Numbered from the stretch's first letter, positions 1 through 11,932 are shown. The stretch: DNA of 64,000 nt from Colocasia esculenta (GCA_014218235.1 CM024755.1:82343960-82407959); one strand, 5' to 3'. Numbers and translations are program-made. The notes: generated by a model not told the origin, from the letters alone.

Positions 1-294
1 TCCAACAGTTTCAAATCATGAAATCAGTCATCATACTAACACGGAAAATTTATAAAACCCTAACATGCACTGGATCTAATTATTTAGTAAATATCATGTT
101 CATTTCATACTCACTGTCCAGTTACAGACATTTTAATAAATAGAATTAATTACAGAAATTCAACCTATCTTCATGATATGACCTAATGACTATTCCTGAC
201 CACATATAGTTTTTACAGCATGCATACATATCCAGAAGTACAAATAACACCTTTTAAAGATCAAATAGTGCTCTTTTAGAACCCTAAAGAACCT

Positions 295-405
295 AGCGGC
301 ACAGTGTATGCCGCCAACTCTGTAAACGGCACAGTCTGGTGCCGCCAACACAGAAACTTGGTGGCACAGTATGTGGCCACCAACTTCCTGTCAGCAGGCA
401 GTGCA
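295..405. repeat. Array of spaced inverted repeats, GGCGGC-type half-sites
   Basis: Three consecutive units of the same design are readable: GCGGC-N9-GCCGC, then CGGC-N10-GCCG, then a nearly perfect TTGGTGGC-N10-GCCACCAA. Spacer sequences differ between units, but their lengths are 9 or 10. This is the local version of the arrays found in every element family of the window. Confidence 0.7.
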
Positions 406-800
406 GACAGAACCCAATAAAAATGGGAATTTGGAGGTTCCAGGACTCGAGGAAAATTCCAAAAAAATGCTAGGACCTAAGGGGGTATGAGTAGGGTTGA
501 CATCCATAGGTTACTTGCCTCAAAATAAATCCACAAAGATCAAATCTTGTCGGAGAAGCCCTCCTCGGCCTAACCAAGAAGGTGCTGAAAACCTCTTCAG
601 ATCCGATTCTTCTGTTGATGTAGGTTGATCCTCTGAGTTGGAGATGCTTCCTTGATGTATGGACTATCCTCAAGTCGGTGCAGGTTGTTAGGAAACTCCT
701 CCAGTCTCCGGATCCAGCTCTCCAAAGATCAGCTTTTCTCCACAAAGGGTTCTAGGGTTTCACAAAAACCAAAAGACATGATTCGGCCAAACCAAGGTGT

Positions 801-812
801 TTTTATAGAGCT
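801..812 (-). promoter_or_regulatory. Putative LTR TATA box
   Basis: The minus strand reads CTCTATAAAA, followed in sense by a short leader. The related LTR at 58346-62586 has the same CTCTATAAAA at about 61022-61032. The conserved position between two copies supports a core promoter. Confidence 0.5.
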
Positions 813-924
813 GGGTAGGTTGGGTACGCATCAAGGTAGGTCTCCTACGGTTAGGGATCGGTTTCCTAAACTGGAATCAGGAGAAACGAGGGCGTTACCA
901 AATCTGAAACTGTCACACTGTAGG

Positions 925-1045
925 GAACTTGGCGTCCACCTCTGGTTCCGCTAATAGGGGGGTTGGCGTCCATCAATCTGGACGCCAACTCCTCTTGGCC
1001 AGGCAGTCAGCGGCAGGCACGTTGCCACCAACTGGGATTTTTTCC
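925..1045. repeat. Second inverted-repeat array of the same LTR
   Basis: It contains one perfect unit with 9-bp arms: GTTGGCGTC at 962-970, a 10-bp spacer, and GACGCCAAC at 981-989. Degenerate units flank it, for example one starting at the earlier GGCGTCC near 931 and a GCGGC-N9-GCCAC unit near 1008-1030. Confidence 0.7.
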
Positions 1046-1059
1046 AGAACAGAGATACA

Positions 1060-1590
1060 TCAAAATAAATGTACAATTACATCATAACAATTTAATGTAT
1101 ACAGAAATACTTAAACATACAGTCACCATATAAACTACATGCATTTCATACTATTTATTTAAGCATAATTTGCACTAATCTTAATTAAGGATAATATGCA
1201 CAAAACAACATACATATATGTATGTACACAACGTAATTACATACAACATGCATGGGTTTAAATAAATATAACATGTACATCGATAGTTAGATAATGCATG
1301 CACATTTAAATATATACATGTACGAAAAATAACTCATATGCACTTACAAGGTATATAGCAATACTTACATATCATATGCTCAACCTTACTTAAATACAAC
1401 ATGCACAATATTTAAATAAGTACATCATGTACAAAATTAGCTAATTATCTATATTCACAGAAAATAACATACATACAAACGTATACACATTGAATAATTA
1501 TAATATATACAAATTTAATACACTCACTATATACATAACAAGTAACTACCATATGCACAATATAAAATGAACAAAAATTCAGGGACCTTA
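1060..1590. repeat. AT-rich, ACATGCA-rich LTR tail without genes
   Basis: Roughly 530 bp of low-complexity AT-rich sequence with recurring short words (ACATGCA, ACATACAT, TTTAAATA) and no credible ORF. The matching LTR has the same kind of tail at 61320-62580. Nothing else is visible. Confidence 0.6.
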
Positions 1591-1592
1591 CA

Positions 1593-3163
1593 GCAAGAGT
1601 TGAACTGCGGTCAATCTTGTATGAAGAGTTTCTTCCATTTTCTTCAAATTTTCAGAAATGTGAATTGACATCTGTTCAATGCCATGGAGCATAGGAGGAA
1701 CAGTTGTAGAAGAGGTAGCATGCCGATTATCTCCAGTGCTGATATCATCTCTTAATTTCCACATAGTGTTGAAATCAGCTTTAAGGTCCTCAATTTGTTG
1801 ATCAATGTGGGCAGTATGCTCCTTCATTTGTTCTAGATCACTGACAAAGTGAGCAAAAGATAGTCTACACTTGGAAATCTGAGTCACTATTTCTTGTTTA
1901 TTATGAATGCCCTTCTGTGTGTTATTAAAAATTCTTGAAAGCAAATCTTGAAGTCCAGATTGAAGAAATGAAAGCTGAGTTGTAGCATCACGCAATGTCC
2001 CAACCAGTCTATTGAATCTCCTTGAGGCATGTTTAGCAAGTTCTTGTTGTTTCAAAAATTGACTTGTGACAGTGTTCTCCAATCTTTGTATTCTGAACTC
2101 AAAGTTGTTGGACATCTCTCTCATTGAGGAATTCAGATTATCAAATTGAACTTGAAGAAAATTATAGAGTTCAGGAGGGACTGATGAATCACTAGAAGAT
2201 GTGGAAGCTGAACCATGATGATGATGAAAGAAGGAAGATGGAACAATCAAATTTGGATGAAGCACACTTTCAGTTGGAATTTGTTGAGGAGTTGACTGTT
2301 TTGGCACATCTTGGGGTAATTCAGGATCTAATGGTGGCTGTTCCACTTGAGCTTCTTAAGGAGGGTCTACAATAGGAACTGACTGTTCTTCATGTTGGTT
2401 TGATGGTTGTTCCAAGATAGGACCCCTAGTTATCTGATCTCCCTCAATTTTGAACTTCATGTATTTTTTCACATTGTCCAAGCAATAGATGTTACACTGA
2501 GGAATTTTTTGAACTTTCTCATTCAAAAAGGATATGCCAAAATGCCAAAATGTTCAAAAACAGCAGTCAAGTGAGTAGCATAAGGAAGTGATCTATGAAG
2601 GTCCTTCCTTATTATTTCAGAAATGATTTGAAACATGATTTCAGTAAGATCTGCCTTGATGTTTTTCAGCATGCAAAACAGTAAAAACCTTTGAATGTCT
2701 GTAAGTTTGTTCCTACCACCACCCTGAGGTGTAAGAATAGTGGTGAATATGTGATGCACCATCCTATGTAGTGGAGGAAAAGTGTTGGCATTCAAACTTG
2801 TGACATTTATTTGTTTTGCATTCTTTTATCATGAGGTAACCTAGTAAGAAGAGAATATGCTTCATGAAGATGAAACTGGTGAGTGCAATAGTCTTCACCA
2901 GAATTAGGGATTTTAAAAGTTGATGTGCCAATTCTTGAGAAAAGAGAATTTTTAAACCTTTCACTTCTGACCTAAATCCCTCTTTTGTATCCACAAGATT
3001 GATGTAAAATTCTTGAACTAACTGAGGATAAAAAGTTCTGTACTCACTTATGAGTCTTATGTAGCCCTTAAAGTCAAAGAAGGTTTGGAAAGGCATATAA
3101 TAATCTTGTGTCAGAAATGTCCACTGCCCTTGGCTTCAAAAGCATTCTCACTCCAGATTGTAC
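1593..3163 (-). pseudogene. Sirevirus 3' ORF, C-terminal segment: putative plant transposon protein plus coiled coil
   Basis: Joined through the TGTAC target duplication, this continues segment 23926-24187. The first part (about 3096-2523) has the pattern of the plant 'putative transposon protein' family: an LVQEFYINL-type helix, then an HRMVHHIFTTIL...PQGGG stretch, then an SLPYATHLTAVFEHFGI motif. The second part (2346-1588) is a Pro/Gln-rich linker followed by long helices with heptad-like spacing, likely a coiled coil. There are at least two frame changes (near 3110 and 2800) and an in-frame stop near 2350. An LTR inserted at 1592 truncates it. In Sireviruses an extra, sometimes 'env-like', ORF sits here; its function is unknown and I see no clear transmembrane segment. 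Confidence 0.65.
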
Positions 3164-3798
3164 TTTAGCACCCCAAAAATTTCAGTAATTTAAAATTTTT
3201 AAATAAATGGAAATAGATAATTTCCACATTATCGACATAATAGAAACATACGCACCATTATCGTATGTGAAAGAACGCAACAGAAAATTCCGTAAAAAAT
3301 ATAGTTCAACCCTAAAGAATATTCCTAAATGTTCCACGAAGAAATTTGTGTGACGAAAAATCCGATTGGCTATGTTTACGATGCATTGTAACTAATTATC
3401 GTAATTAGGGAACAAAGTCGGAAAACCATTATCATGGGTGGATAATGTGACCATAAATTAAATAAAAATGAGGAGGAGACTACAAACAACATATATTGAC
3501 AACCCATTATCAGAATTGGACCAATGGACAACTTTTGACCCAAGAATAAAATCAAGCAAGAAAAATACATGAAAGCTCGTAACCCTAATTGAGCTGAAAA
3601 TAGGAAGAGATAATTATGGTAAATCATGAGGCAATTAGCCACACTTAGCAACCCAAATTCATGCCTAACCATACTAGAGGGTTTTCTAATGGCCCATACA
3701 CTTTATTGGGGATGGGAATCATCAAAACATGGTAGGGTGCATGCTAAAACTGCAACCCTTCTTTCCTAGTTGAAGTAGGACTACTAAAAACCCTAGAA

Positions 3799-3809
3799 GC
3801 TTAAATACT
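3799..3809 (+). promoter_or_regulatory. Conserved TATA-like box of the Tekay LTR
   Basis: CTTAAATACTC is conserved in the 3' LTR (about 17549-17560) and, on the minus strand, in the solo LTR at about 21950-21962. In each case it lies just upstream of a conserved CCCTTGGGGA block. Conservation among diverged copies suggests the LTR core promoter; the start site itself is not visible. Confidence 0.5.
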
Positions 3810-4289
3810 CTTCCCAAAACCCTTGGGGACGAGTTTACCAATAGTTAGGGTCGTGGGGAGCAGATCTTGAGCACCAGAGGAGGAAATCGCCCCCAACCGG
3901 AGCTCCTCTTCTCCACTTGCATTCTGCATTGATCTGAAGAAAAACTCTATAGGAAGCGACCAAAGGTAGGTTATATGGGGCCAAACCTAAGCAAATCATA
4001 TACCACCATGTAGTTCTTTGAGTCTACTTTCGTATGCAAGCATTTTCATTGAGTATACATTGAGTATTAAGTGTTTTCCAAAGGTCGTGCATGTTCAGGG
4101 CGTTTCATGTTTATGTCATTTCTCACGCATCTTGAGGCCAAATCCCATGAAACCAAGGCCATAGTTCTCTCCTACTCCCCATTCCAAACAAGTTTTATGT
4201 TCACACTTTTGTCCCAAGAGCCCTAGATCAGGAGATATAAGCGTTGCATGCATCGTTGGACAGTTTTTACCGCTTTCGAGGAAGAACAT

Positions 4290-4665
4290 GGAACGCAACA
4301 ACACCAGATGTCGCATTCCTTTTTGCATGAATGCGACGTAGTAGAACGTCGCGTTCATCTAAAAGGCAACCGTACCCTACATTGTGATTCTGTAGTTGAC
4401 TTGTTTCGACACCTCAAATTGAGTGCCTTGTGAATTTCTGTGTTGCTCATGAACGCGACGTAGTAGTAAGTCGTGATTTGGATTGTTTTCCCGCTCTTGG
4501 ATTTTCATTATTTTTATATTGCTATTTTGAAAATGCCTCTTGAACGTGACGTGCCGATACGTCATGATTGAAGGGTGATTGCGACACGATTCCTATCGCG
4601 TTATGAATGCGACATGCAGGATCGTCGCGTTTTAAGCATGAAGGCGATGGTATAGACCGTCACAA
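4290..4665. repeat. Array of eight GCGAC spaced inverted repeats (5' LTR)
   Basis: Eight successive units follow the rule GAANGCGAC, spacer, GTCGCNTTC, with decay in some arms. The clearest is 4329-4356: GAATGCGAC, a 10-bp spacer at 4338-4347, GTCGCGTTC. Seven units have 10-bp spacers and one has 9. Spacer bases differ from unit to unit while the length stays fixed, unlike an ordinary tandem repeat. Confidence 0.85.
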
Positions 4666-5186
4666 TTTGATCTTTTACAGCATGCTCATGTTTCTGAACC
4701 ATGTACTGTACGACTGTGTCCGTTGTGGATTTCAGGGCCTACCCGAGACCTGTTTTGCATTGTCTAAAGTTTACAGTTCGCATGCCATGGATCTGTTCAA
4801 AGTATGTAGTTTGTTCAGCGGCATAAAAGCTATTAACTAATGAAAGACATAACAACGTGAAAGTTTATTCTTTTTACTCCTTAATGATATGATCTATTCT
4901 TAAAACTATTGATTGATCATCTTGCGGTCTATCTTTTTAAAGTGAATAATTGCTATCTTAAAATACTGCAAACCATGTCTAGTAAAATGCATGCTTCAAT
5001 CTTATGTCATAATGTTACTTGTTTTCCGCGTTGTTTTAAACCGGTAGAATGTAGATTGAGACACGTACTACGCTACAAACTTGCACTTATAGGCAGCCCT
5101 TTATTGGGGGATTGGAACCTCGTAGCCGGTCATTCCGTACCAGCAATCTAGTGACCTTTCTCTTAAGACCTCCGTAAATCTCCGTA

Positions 5187-5208
5187 CTCCGTGGATTCCC
5201 TCATGGAG
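5187..5208 (+). ncRNA. Conserved hairpin with GATTCCC loop (5' LTR)
   Basis: Seven-base arms CTCCGTG and CATGGAG enclose the loop GATTCCCT; one pair is G-U if RNA. The block CCTCCGTAA lies 10-20 bases upstream and GGTTGTACC downstream, as in the copies at 18968, 14584, 20337 and 41385. This is a candidate structured RNA element or palindromic protein site, not a known family that I recognise. Confidence 0.45.
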
Positions 5209-6434
5209 ACAGAGTTGGTTGTACCATTGAAGTTCTCTAGAGATAGCATGCACATCCTCTCTCATCTTGTTCTCGTGAGCGTGGATTTATAATCTTGACT
5301 TAATCCATTAATAAAAAGAGATAAATAAAGCTTAAATTGCACTGTTATGCGGCCAAAAGTATCTCCTGACCATTGTTATCATGAAATCATGTTCACATGA
5401 CTTGATATTTCTTGATATCATCATCATGAACATGACATTTCAATTGCTTACATTTTGAAACTCTTATTGGCCATGAATGACTATGGGTATCTACATTTGA
5501 AATTAAGTGAGATGCTGATCGGGCACGGCGAGTGTCCAAGGGCTCCAGTCTAGCCCCAATGACGGAGAGTCATAAATATACTGTTAACCATGGGGTATAA
5601 TGATTACTAGCGTTGCATTTGCGCTAGGAGTACTTGCGTGCTGAATGCTAGATACAATAACCACATACACGTGTCCTATAGTGCATTTCAAGGTGGATCT
5701 TTCCTTGGTGTACATTAGTGTCTTTTTGCTTGATTAGTGATACACGATCGTGCTCGTGCTTGCTTGCTTGTGTGATATGGCCATCCTGTAATTATTACAA
5801 TTAAGTGATATCTTGCGTGCTTGTTATATGCCACTCTATTGATAGCTCTTGTTGTTATATCATTCTAGACCTTGCTCTATCATGATCACTCCATCTATCT
5901 TGTTCATGTATCATGAGTTTTATTTGCACTTACACATCTTGTTAAATTGTGCTTACCTAGTTCTAAATTGCTAATCACGTATATCATTGCCGCACATTGA
6001 GATATAAATCCTACTGGGCTAGTTTGCTCATTCCCTACTTTTACCCTTCTAGGTGACTATGAAGTTCAAGAAGAAGAACCAGTCGAGGTTGGGAATGTGT
6101 CCGAGTGATGAGCGTTCCCACATATGTGTTATCCATAGTTTACCTTGGGAGTAGATTGATGTAGTAGGACGTGAGGTTATCTGTAACTTTCCTTTATTGA
6201 GTCTTAGTCCTGTTACTTAATATTGAAAGAGTTGTATTAGTTCTATTTGGAAACAATGAGTTTGAAAACAAGTTTGATGAAATCATTATTTGGGTCCTAT
6301 TGTTATGTTGTGTTGATACACATTTAGTGCTTGCTAGCTAGAGGCTTATTTTCCGACTGTTCACGTCTCGGAATATCGACTTTAATTCTCTCAAATATTA
6401 TCTGCTGTGCAATTCTCGAGACGTCACAGTTTAG

Positions 6435-6447
6435 TGGTATCAGAGCC
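6435..6447 (+). other. Primer binding site, initiator tRNA-Met type
   Basis: TGGTATCAGAGCC lies 7 bp after the 5' LTR end. It is the usual primer site of Ty1/copia and chromovirus elements, complementary to the 3' end of initiator methionine tRNA, where minus-strand cDNA synthesis starts. Confidence 0.9.
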
Positions 6448-6653
6448 TAGGAAACAATAAGAATATTTAAGTCCTAGGTTTAAGTGACACCATAGAAACT
6501 TACATCATGGATCATACATATAGTACCTGGTGAGAATGGGTAGAGAGGGGGAATTATGCTAGAATGAACTTAGCACTCTTACAAAGTATCTAGAGACATT
6601 AATTGGTTTCTATCCTTTTCTCAGGAACCTCATAAGTCTCTCACTCAACCACA

Positions 6654-7640
6654 ATGGCTTGCAACCAATGGCAAGTTATGTAAGAAAAAGTAGCAGGATT
6701 GACTCAAGCACTACAAAACATAGTTTAGGCTGGGAATCAAGCAGCCGTTGCCCAAAACGGAGCTGGCGATTTACATCGCAACTTCAAGAGTATGAATCCT
6801 CTTCGCTTCTTCGGATCTCCTAACTAGGATGGAGTAGAAAATTGGCAAGAGGAGATTGAGAGGATATTTCAAGTCATGCAATGCACAAATCGGGAAAAAG
6901 TGATACTTGCTACTTTCCAATTTAGCAAGGATGCACGAGTGTGGTGGAAGGCCACATCTGCCTAATGTGGCAAAACTAGAGTGGGTGGCTTTCCTGGAGA
7001 TATTCTGGGGAAAATACTTCTCAGAAAGGGTAAAGGAGAAGAAAGCTACGGAGTTTGCCACACTCAAGCAAAAGATCATGTCTATGGCTGAGTATGAAGC
7101 TCAGTTTGCTTGTTTGGCCGTGTACGCCCCACACCTGGTGGGAACTGAGAGGCTAAAGGCCAACAGGTTCATGGATGGGCTCAGGCCCATGTTCATTAAA
7201 AAGCTCGGACCTCACAACATCCAAACATAAACCGAGATGGTTCAGAGAGCTTAGTTAGTGGAAGATACCATGGCCAAAGTGGAAGGCATGAGGGGGAAAG
7301 ACATGTCGAAGCCGACCTTTATAAAGAAAGGAGCAGCCAATACCGCGGCAACTTTCTGAAACTACAACAACAACAACATCCACAACAACAACACCAATTA
7401 TAACAACAACAACAAAAGTCCAGGTACTGGGAGAGACTATGGCATGGAGAAGAAAGTCAAAGTAGAAGGAAGGTAGTTAGCTGAGAACTGCAAGTTCTGT
7501 GATAAGCTAGGGCACCGAGCTGAAGAATGCTAGAAGAAGCTCGAGGCATGCTTGAGATGTGGTAGGCGAGACCACCGTATTCCTGATTGTCCGATGTTGA
7601 AGGACCAGCCAGGGAAGGCCCAAAATATACCATGGCGTCA
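6654..7640 (+). pseudogene. gag: Tekay gag (capsid and nucleocapsid), broken
   Basis: This would form the virus-like particle shell. Recognisable capsid words are NPLRFFGSP, ENWQEEIERIFQ and the KDARVWWKA block, then a frame change near 6960 to a frame carrying ERVKEKKATEFATLKQ. Two CCHC-like zinc knuckles follow: C-x2-C-x4-H-x4-C at about 7489-7530 and a second at about 7558-7590. The first ATG after the PBS is at 6654, but its frame stops almost at once, so the start is not certain. In-frame stops include TAG codons where Trp or Gln is expected. An Asn-rich stretch of AAC codons (about 7365-7410) lies between capsid and knuckles. Confidence 0.75.
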
Positions 7641-7906
7641 GGGACGCCTTAATGCTGTCATAGAAGCTGACCTACCCGAGGAAGGGTGTATGGTGGAAGG
7701 TACCATTTCCATACACTTTCAACCTGCTTTTGTACTTATTGATACTGGAGCTGCATATTCATTTATTTCCATCACATTTGATGCAATTCTGCCAATTAAA
7801 CTTATACCCATGAAGTCCAAAATCACCGTAGCTTCTCCACTTGGCTCGGAATCTAAACTCACACACTACTTGCCAAAATGTGAAACCATAATCGGAGGAC
7901 ACAATC
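7641..7906 (+). pseudogene. Tekay aspartic protease, N-terminal part
   Basis: A retropepsin-type protease that would cut the polyprotein. The active-site triad is intact in the words VLIDTGAAYSFIS (about 7732-7770). The reading frame continues to IGGHN and is then interrupted at 7907 by a solo LTR. The rest of the domain resumes at 10733 in the same sense. Confidence 0.75.
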
Positions 7907-7989
7907 TGTAGTGCCCTAGAATTTTACTAAAGTGTATGATGCATTTGTGTATGTGTTTCTGCATTTAATTGTATGTTGTAACTGTGTTG

Positions 7990-8190
7990 AACTTGGTGTC
8001 AACATCTACTGACGTAGTTAGCAGCATGATCGAATGTCGTCTACTGTCTGTTAACGACAGGTGATTGTGCCATTTATTATTTCTAGAATATTATATTTTT
8101 CGGGTAAGTAAGTTGACGACATGATCGATAGACGTCAATCTCATGGTAGATGTCAGCTCAGGTTGACGTTAACCAGACTTGCCTCTTTTT
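7990..8190. repeat. Inverted-repeat array, TTGACGNC-type half-sites
   Basis: The clearest unit is 8113-8138: TTGACGAC, a 10-bp spacer, GACGTCAA. A second follows at about 8151-8180 (GTAGATGTC, 10-bp spacer, GACGTTAAC). The overall pattern is spaced CG-containing half-sites, as in the other families but with a different half-site. Confidence 0.6.
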
Positions 8191-8302
8191 GTTGTCACCG
8201 TTCCGGGGAGAGGAAATCGGCTCTTTCCAAAAGCGTTTAATGGAAGATTTGGGGCATTTCTAATCCAAGGGTTAGGATTAAGGCTTAGGCAATCTGTAGG
8301 GA

Positions 8303-8313
8303 TCTTTATAAGT
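8303..8313 (+). promoter_or_regulatory. Putative TATA box of the 7907-10727 LTR
   Basis: TCTTTATAAGT about 400 bp into the LTR, followed by a purine-rich leader. Supported only by motif and position. Confidence 0.4.
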
Positions 8314-8724
8314 TCCGGATTTAGCCTTTAGGAGAGGTTTTCACACTGTTTTGGAAGAGAGAAAAGAGGGCCGAGAGAAAGGGTTGTAGAACATCGTTCG
8401 GGCGATCTGAAGTGTGTTGGACCAAGGAGGAACGTCAAGGATCGTGGTCGGACAGATCTCCAAGCCTGGGAGCCGTGCTAGTGGCCGGTTTTGGGCCATT
8501 GAAGACAGAGTGGAGGACTGCCTTGTTGCCAAGGTAGGCATCTTCGGACTTTTCTTCTTCACTCCAGAAGGAGGGTTGGAGGCAAGTAGCATGGGGGATC
8601 GGTTTAGGATAGTACATTCTTTAGATTTGTTATTTTTACAAATTTTTAAACCTTTGAAATAACATGTGGGAAGGGGTTTAAGTTCTGTCATTTTATGTGC
8701 GGGTTTATGTGTTTTCTGGGTGGA

Positions 8725-8935
8725 TGAACTTAACGTCCACATCGACCGCCGTTTAGTTTATGTAAACGACAACATCAATCGCCGTTAATTTCTTATAAAC
8801 GACAGGCTTCTGGACGCCTACTATATGTTAATGGCGCTATGTGCCGCCATCAACTGATATTAACGATATGATATGTGGATGTTGACTCTATGTAAACATT
8901 ACATACCTTGCCGTTAAGTTTATCAGTACTGTTTT
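8725..8935. repeat. Second inverted-repeat array, TTAACGNC-type half-sites
   Basis: About seven units are readable, among them CTTAACGTC-N10-GCCGTTTAG, GTAAACGAC-N10-GCCGTTAAT and GTTAATGGC-N10-GCCATCAAC. Arms vary, but spacers are again 9-10 bp. It lies downstream of the TATA box, so it would be transcribed. Confidence 0.65.
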
Positions 8936-9639
8936 TTTAGTAAATATGATCATTATTCCTTGACTGTGATTTGCATGTGTGGAGTTTTTTGGTCAGGTTA
9001 TGTTCTGTGTAAATCAGTGTTATTATACAGTAGACATGTCATTGCAATGATGTATGGACTATGTATGGTTGTTTTTAAAGAATTCTATTTGATTTAGTAA
9101 ATGAAAAATGAAATAGATGCAATTATGATCCATGTTGTAATCAGAAACTATACTACTGTTAGATGGAACTACAGACCTATTGCACTCAGTTTTTACATAG
9201 TAATTAAATGATTCTTTCACTGTTGTACCATGTTGAGTAGTTCAAATTTATGGAGATTAATCTTGGAAAATGTTACAGAACTCAAAAAATTATGACAATT
9301 TATATGTGCGTAGTATGATTAGAAATAGATTTACTGTCAAAATTTCGGAATTTTTGGAGCAATGTGCATACTATTATGATTTTTTGAATCATAAATTGTA
9401 CATGAAAATCAATAGATATGAGAATGTGTATGCATGTTAGATTTGATGTAATAAGTAAAAATGGCATCATGATAGGTTGCTGTTGTACAGTAGAGTTTTG
9501 ATTTAAGAACTGAGAAAAATATGTTGTGTAATTTTGTATAATTATCTTACTGATTAGGCATGATTTTATGAAAAGAAGCATGATAGAATTACATGTAAAT
9601 GATAATTGCATGAATATATGTTATTGCATTTCTGAAATG

Positions 9640-10220
9640 AATTGGCCAATAGGACATTGCTATTATAGAAATACTTACAAGGAGCTACACCATGGAATGC
9701 CCCTATTGTAATGGTTCACCTACATGAATTCGTGGGCAACAGATGGAAATCCTGGAGGTAGACATGTTCTACTGGTTAAGGTGGGAAGGACTTTCCCCGG
9801 TATTGCGCAATAACCATGACTTCATCACTGTTTTGCCTAGGTGATAAGTAAATGACTACAAGCTACATGATCTCTATTAATAGTGGGGCTATGTCTTGGC
9901 AACTACATGACTACATGATAAATGTTCTACATGTTACATAATAAATGAACTACATGCTACATGCTAAATGACTATATGCTATATGATGATTAACTACATA
10001 TTACATGATATGGATTACATGTTACTTGAAATTGATTCCATGCTACATGACATTGAACACATGTTATAAGATTTTTTCTATATGCCATGCCACATGATAT
10101 TGTTAAATGCTTGGTTTCATAATGATATCTACATGCTATGTGAATTATTTTACTCTACATGATAAGTAACCATCTTATATGATAAATGATTGATAAATGT
10201 TTTAGAATATGCTAATAGGA
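9640..10220. repeat. CTACATG-rich low-complexity part of the LTR
   Basis: Dense irregular repeats of CTACATG, TTACATG and GATAAATG without an ORF. Similar ACATG-rich stretches occur in the 58346-62586 LTR (about 58770-59260). Confidence 0.55.
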
Positions 10221-10732
10221 AGAGCTATATGGTATCAAGGATGTGAAACGAAATATGCTACCATGTTTTTAAACTTAGTATATAATATATCCTGAACTGT
10301 CTTTCATGTGACTTGCTAGGTCTTTTAGACTCACACTTGATTAACATTTCAGGAGAAACTGAGGATACCCAGGAGTTAGTGCATTCTGACTCGGAGCGTG
10401 AGGACGTGGAGGCTTAATGTTTTTCTTTGTGTACTTGAGAGTTTATGTATGTGAGAATAAGATGTACTTTGAGTTTATGTATTTGGACTTTTGAATTGTA
10501 ATAATTTGGACTATTGCAATCCTTCCTTTATGTTTTAGACTTGGTAATTGGATACATTGTTGATTGAAAATTTGGTTCCATATTCCGTTGCAATTTGTTG
10601 GAATTTAAATTGTCATTTATGTATATCTCAATCTGTACTGACTATTGTTGGATATTTCCACTGTAATACCTCTATTGGATCCAATGTGAGTTGGAATAAT
10701 AGTACTGGGTCCAAAAGGGGTGTTACAAAATC

Positions 10733-10965
10733 TCCCTACCGATCTCATCTGTTTAGACATGAAGATGTATGATGCCATACTGGGTCTCAATTGGTTAATC
10801 GAATATGATGCCGATGTAAATTGTTTCCATAGAAGGGTCACCTTTAAAAGACCAAACCTTCCAACTCTATCACTACTTGGCACCCGCTATCATAAACACC
10901 CAGTGTTGATATCCTCTCCAATGGCTTCTAAGTTAATGAATTAGGGTTGTGATGCTTTCCTAGTT
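10733..10965 (+). pseudogene. Tekay protease C-terminus and linker to RT
   Basis: Resumes the protease after the solo LTR: ICLDMKMYDAILGLNWL contains the conserved ILG motif followed by the W-L pair of retropepsins. The frame continues to about 10942, where a TAG interrupts it before the RT ORF. Confidence 0.7.
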
Positions 10966-11932
10966 TTGGTCATGGCGACTGAAAAGGAGAAACCAACTCT
11001 AAAAGACATTCCCATAGCCAGAGACTATCCTGATGTATTTCCAGAAGACTTACCTGGTATACCACCTAAACGGGAGGTAAACTTTACCATCGAGTTACTC
11101 CCTAGGGCAGCCCTTATATCTAAAGCTCCATATCACATGTCCCCTATTGAACTGCAGGAGCTAAAAAGGCAGATTCAAGAATTATTAGATCAAGGTTTTA
11201 TCAGGCCTAGCACTTCCCTGTGGGGAGCACCTGTATTGTTTGTCAGGAAGAAGGACGGATCAATGAGGCTCTGCATTGATTACCGTCTATTAAATCAGTT
11301 GACAATAAAGAACAAGTATCCATTGCCTCACATCGATGAGCTGTTTGATCAGATCTCTGGTGCACAATACTTCTCCATGATAGATCTAAGATCGGGCTAT
11401 CATCAGCTGAGAATTAAAGAAGAAGCTATACACAAGTCTACATTCCGGAGTAGATATGGTCACTACGAGTTCGTGGTTATGCCTTTTGGCTTAACAAATG
11501 CTCTAGCGGCCTTTATGCAACTTATGAACAACATCTATAGGCCATACTTAGACCAATTCATAGTGGTATTCATTGATTGTATCCTTATTTACTCCAAGTC
11601 TAAGGAAGAGCATGAAGAACACTTGAAGGTTGCTTTGCAAGTGCTTAGAGACAATCAACTCTATAGAAAACTTAGCAAGTGTGAATTCTAGATAGAGGAA
11701 GTATCTTTCCTTGGCCACATCATATCCAAGGAGGGAATCTCTATAGATCCATCAAAAGTGGAAGCTGTGAAGAACTAGGCAAGGCCGACAACTGTGTCAA
11801 AAATTAGAAGCTTTCTGGGTTTAGCTGGTTATTTTTGTCATTTCATTAAAGAATTTTCAAAGATAGCTATACCACTGACTAGACTTACCACCATTCACAT
11901 AGACCACAGAGTGTGAAGACAGTTTTTGGGCA
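10966..11932 (+). pseudogene. pol: Tekay reverse transcriptase, catalytically dead
   Basis: RNA-dependent DNA polymerase domain of Ty3/gypsy type. An open stretch of 241 codons carries the RT blocks in order: YPDVFPEDLPG, APYHMSPIELQELK, DGSMRLCIDYR, FSMIDLRSGYHQ, MPFGLTNA, then the active-site box. That box reads FIDC where the family has F/Y-x-D-D, so the second catalytic Asp is lost (about 11572-11583). The ORF stops with TAG at about 11689 where Trp is expected, and a second TAG replaces a Trp near 11777. Downstream connection words (FLGLAGYF) continue to about 11880. Confidence 0.85.

Larger units (their letters stand above)
1..1592 (-). mobile_element. Solo LTR (right part only), long-LTR gypsy family shared with 58346-62586
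   Basis: The sequence ends in TTACA at 1592 and interrupts the reverse-strand ORF that resumes at 1593. It resembles 60360-62586 in block order: the phrase around CATGATATGACCTAATGA, then a CG-rich inverted-repeat cluster, the 'ggttccaggactcga' block, and a long AT-rich tail. I infer minus orientation because a TATA-like box reads correctly only on the minus strand (801-810). No gag or pol coding is present, so it looks like a solo LTR whose other end lies left of the window. Family assignment is by similarity to the other LTR, not by any coding domain. Confidence 0.7.
3164..6428 (+). repeat. 5' LTR of the Tekay element
   Basis: It begins TTTAGCACCCC (ancestral TGTAGCACCCC inferred from sister copies), ends GACGTCACA, and is followed within 7 bp by the PBS. 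It aligns throughout with 16915-19061 plus 22771-23920. Within it are a TATA-like box, an array of GCGAC inverted repeats, a conserved hairpin, and repeated GTGCTTGCTTG-type words near 5745-5830. No protein-coding capacity is evident. Confidence 0.9.
7907..10727 (+). mobile_element. Solo LTR (2.8 kb), gypsy-type, inside the Tekay protease
   Basis: It begins TGTAGTGCCC and ends GGTGTTACA. The flanking 5-mers are CAATC (7902-7906) and AAATC (10728-10732), a target duplication with one mismatch. Joining the flanks restores the protease domain. There is no internal coding region, consistent with LTR-LTR recombination. Its start resembles the Tekay LTR start and its TATA box reads on the plus strand, so plus orientation is inferred. 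Confidence 0.85.

Noticed and set aside
1593..3163. Envelope glycoprotein gene
   Set aside because: No signal peptide, transmembrane segment or cleavage site is visible; the pattern fits the putative plant transposon protein family instead.
4290..4665. Auxin response factor inverted sites (TGTCNN pairs)
   Set aside because: Some units read CGACA-N7-TGTCG, which resembles spaced ARF sites, but most spacers lack the A and T needed and other families use unrelated half-sites; kept only as a remote possibility.
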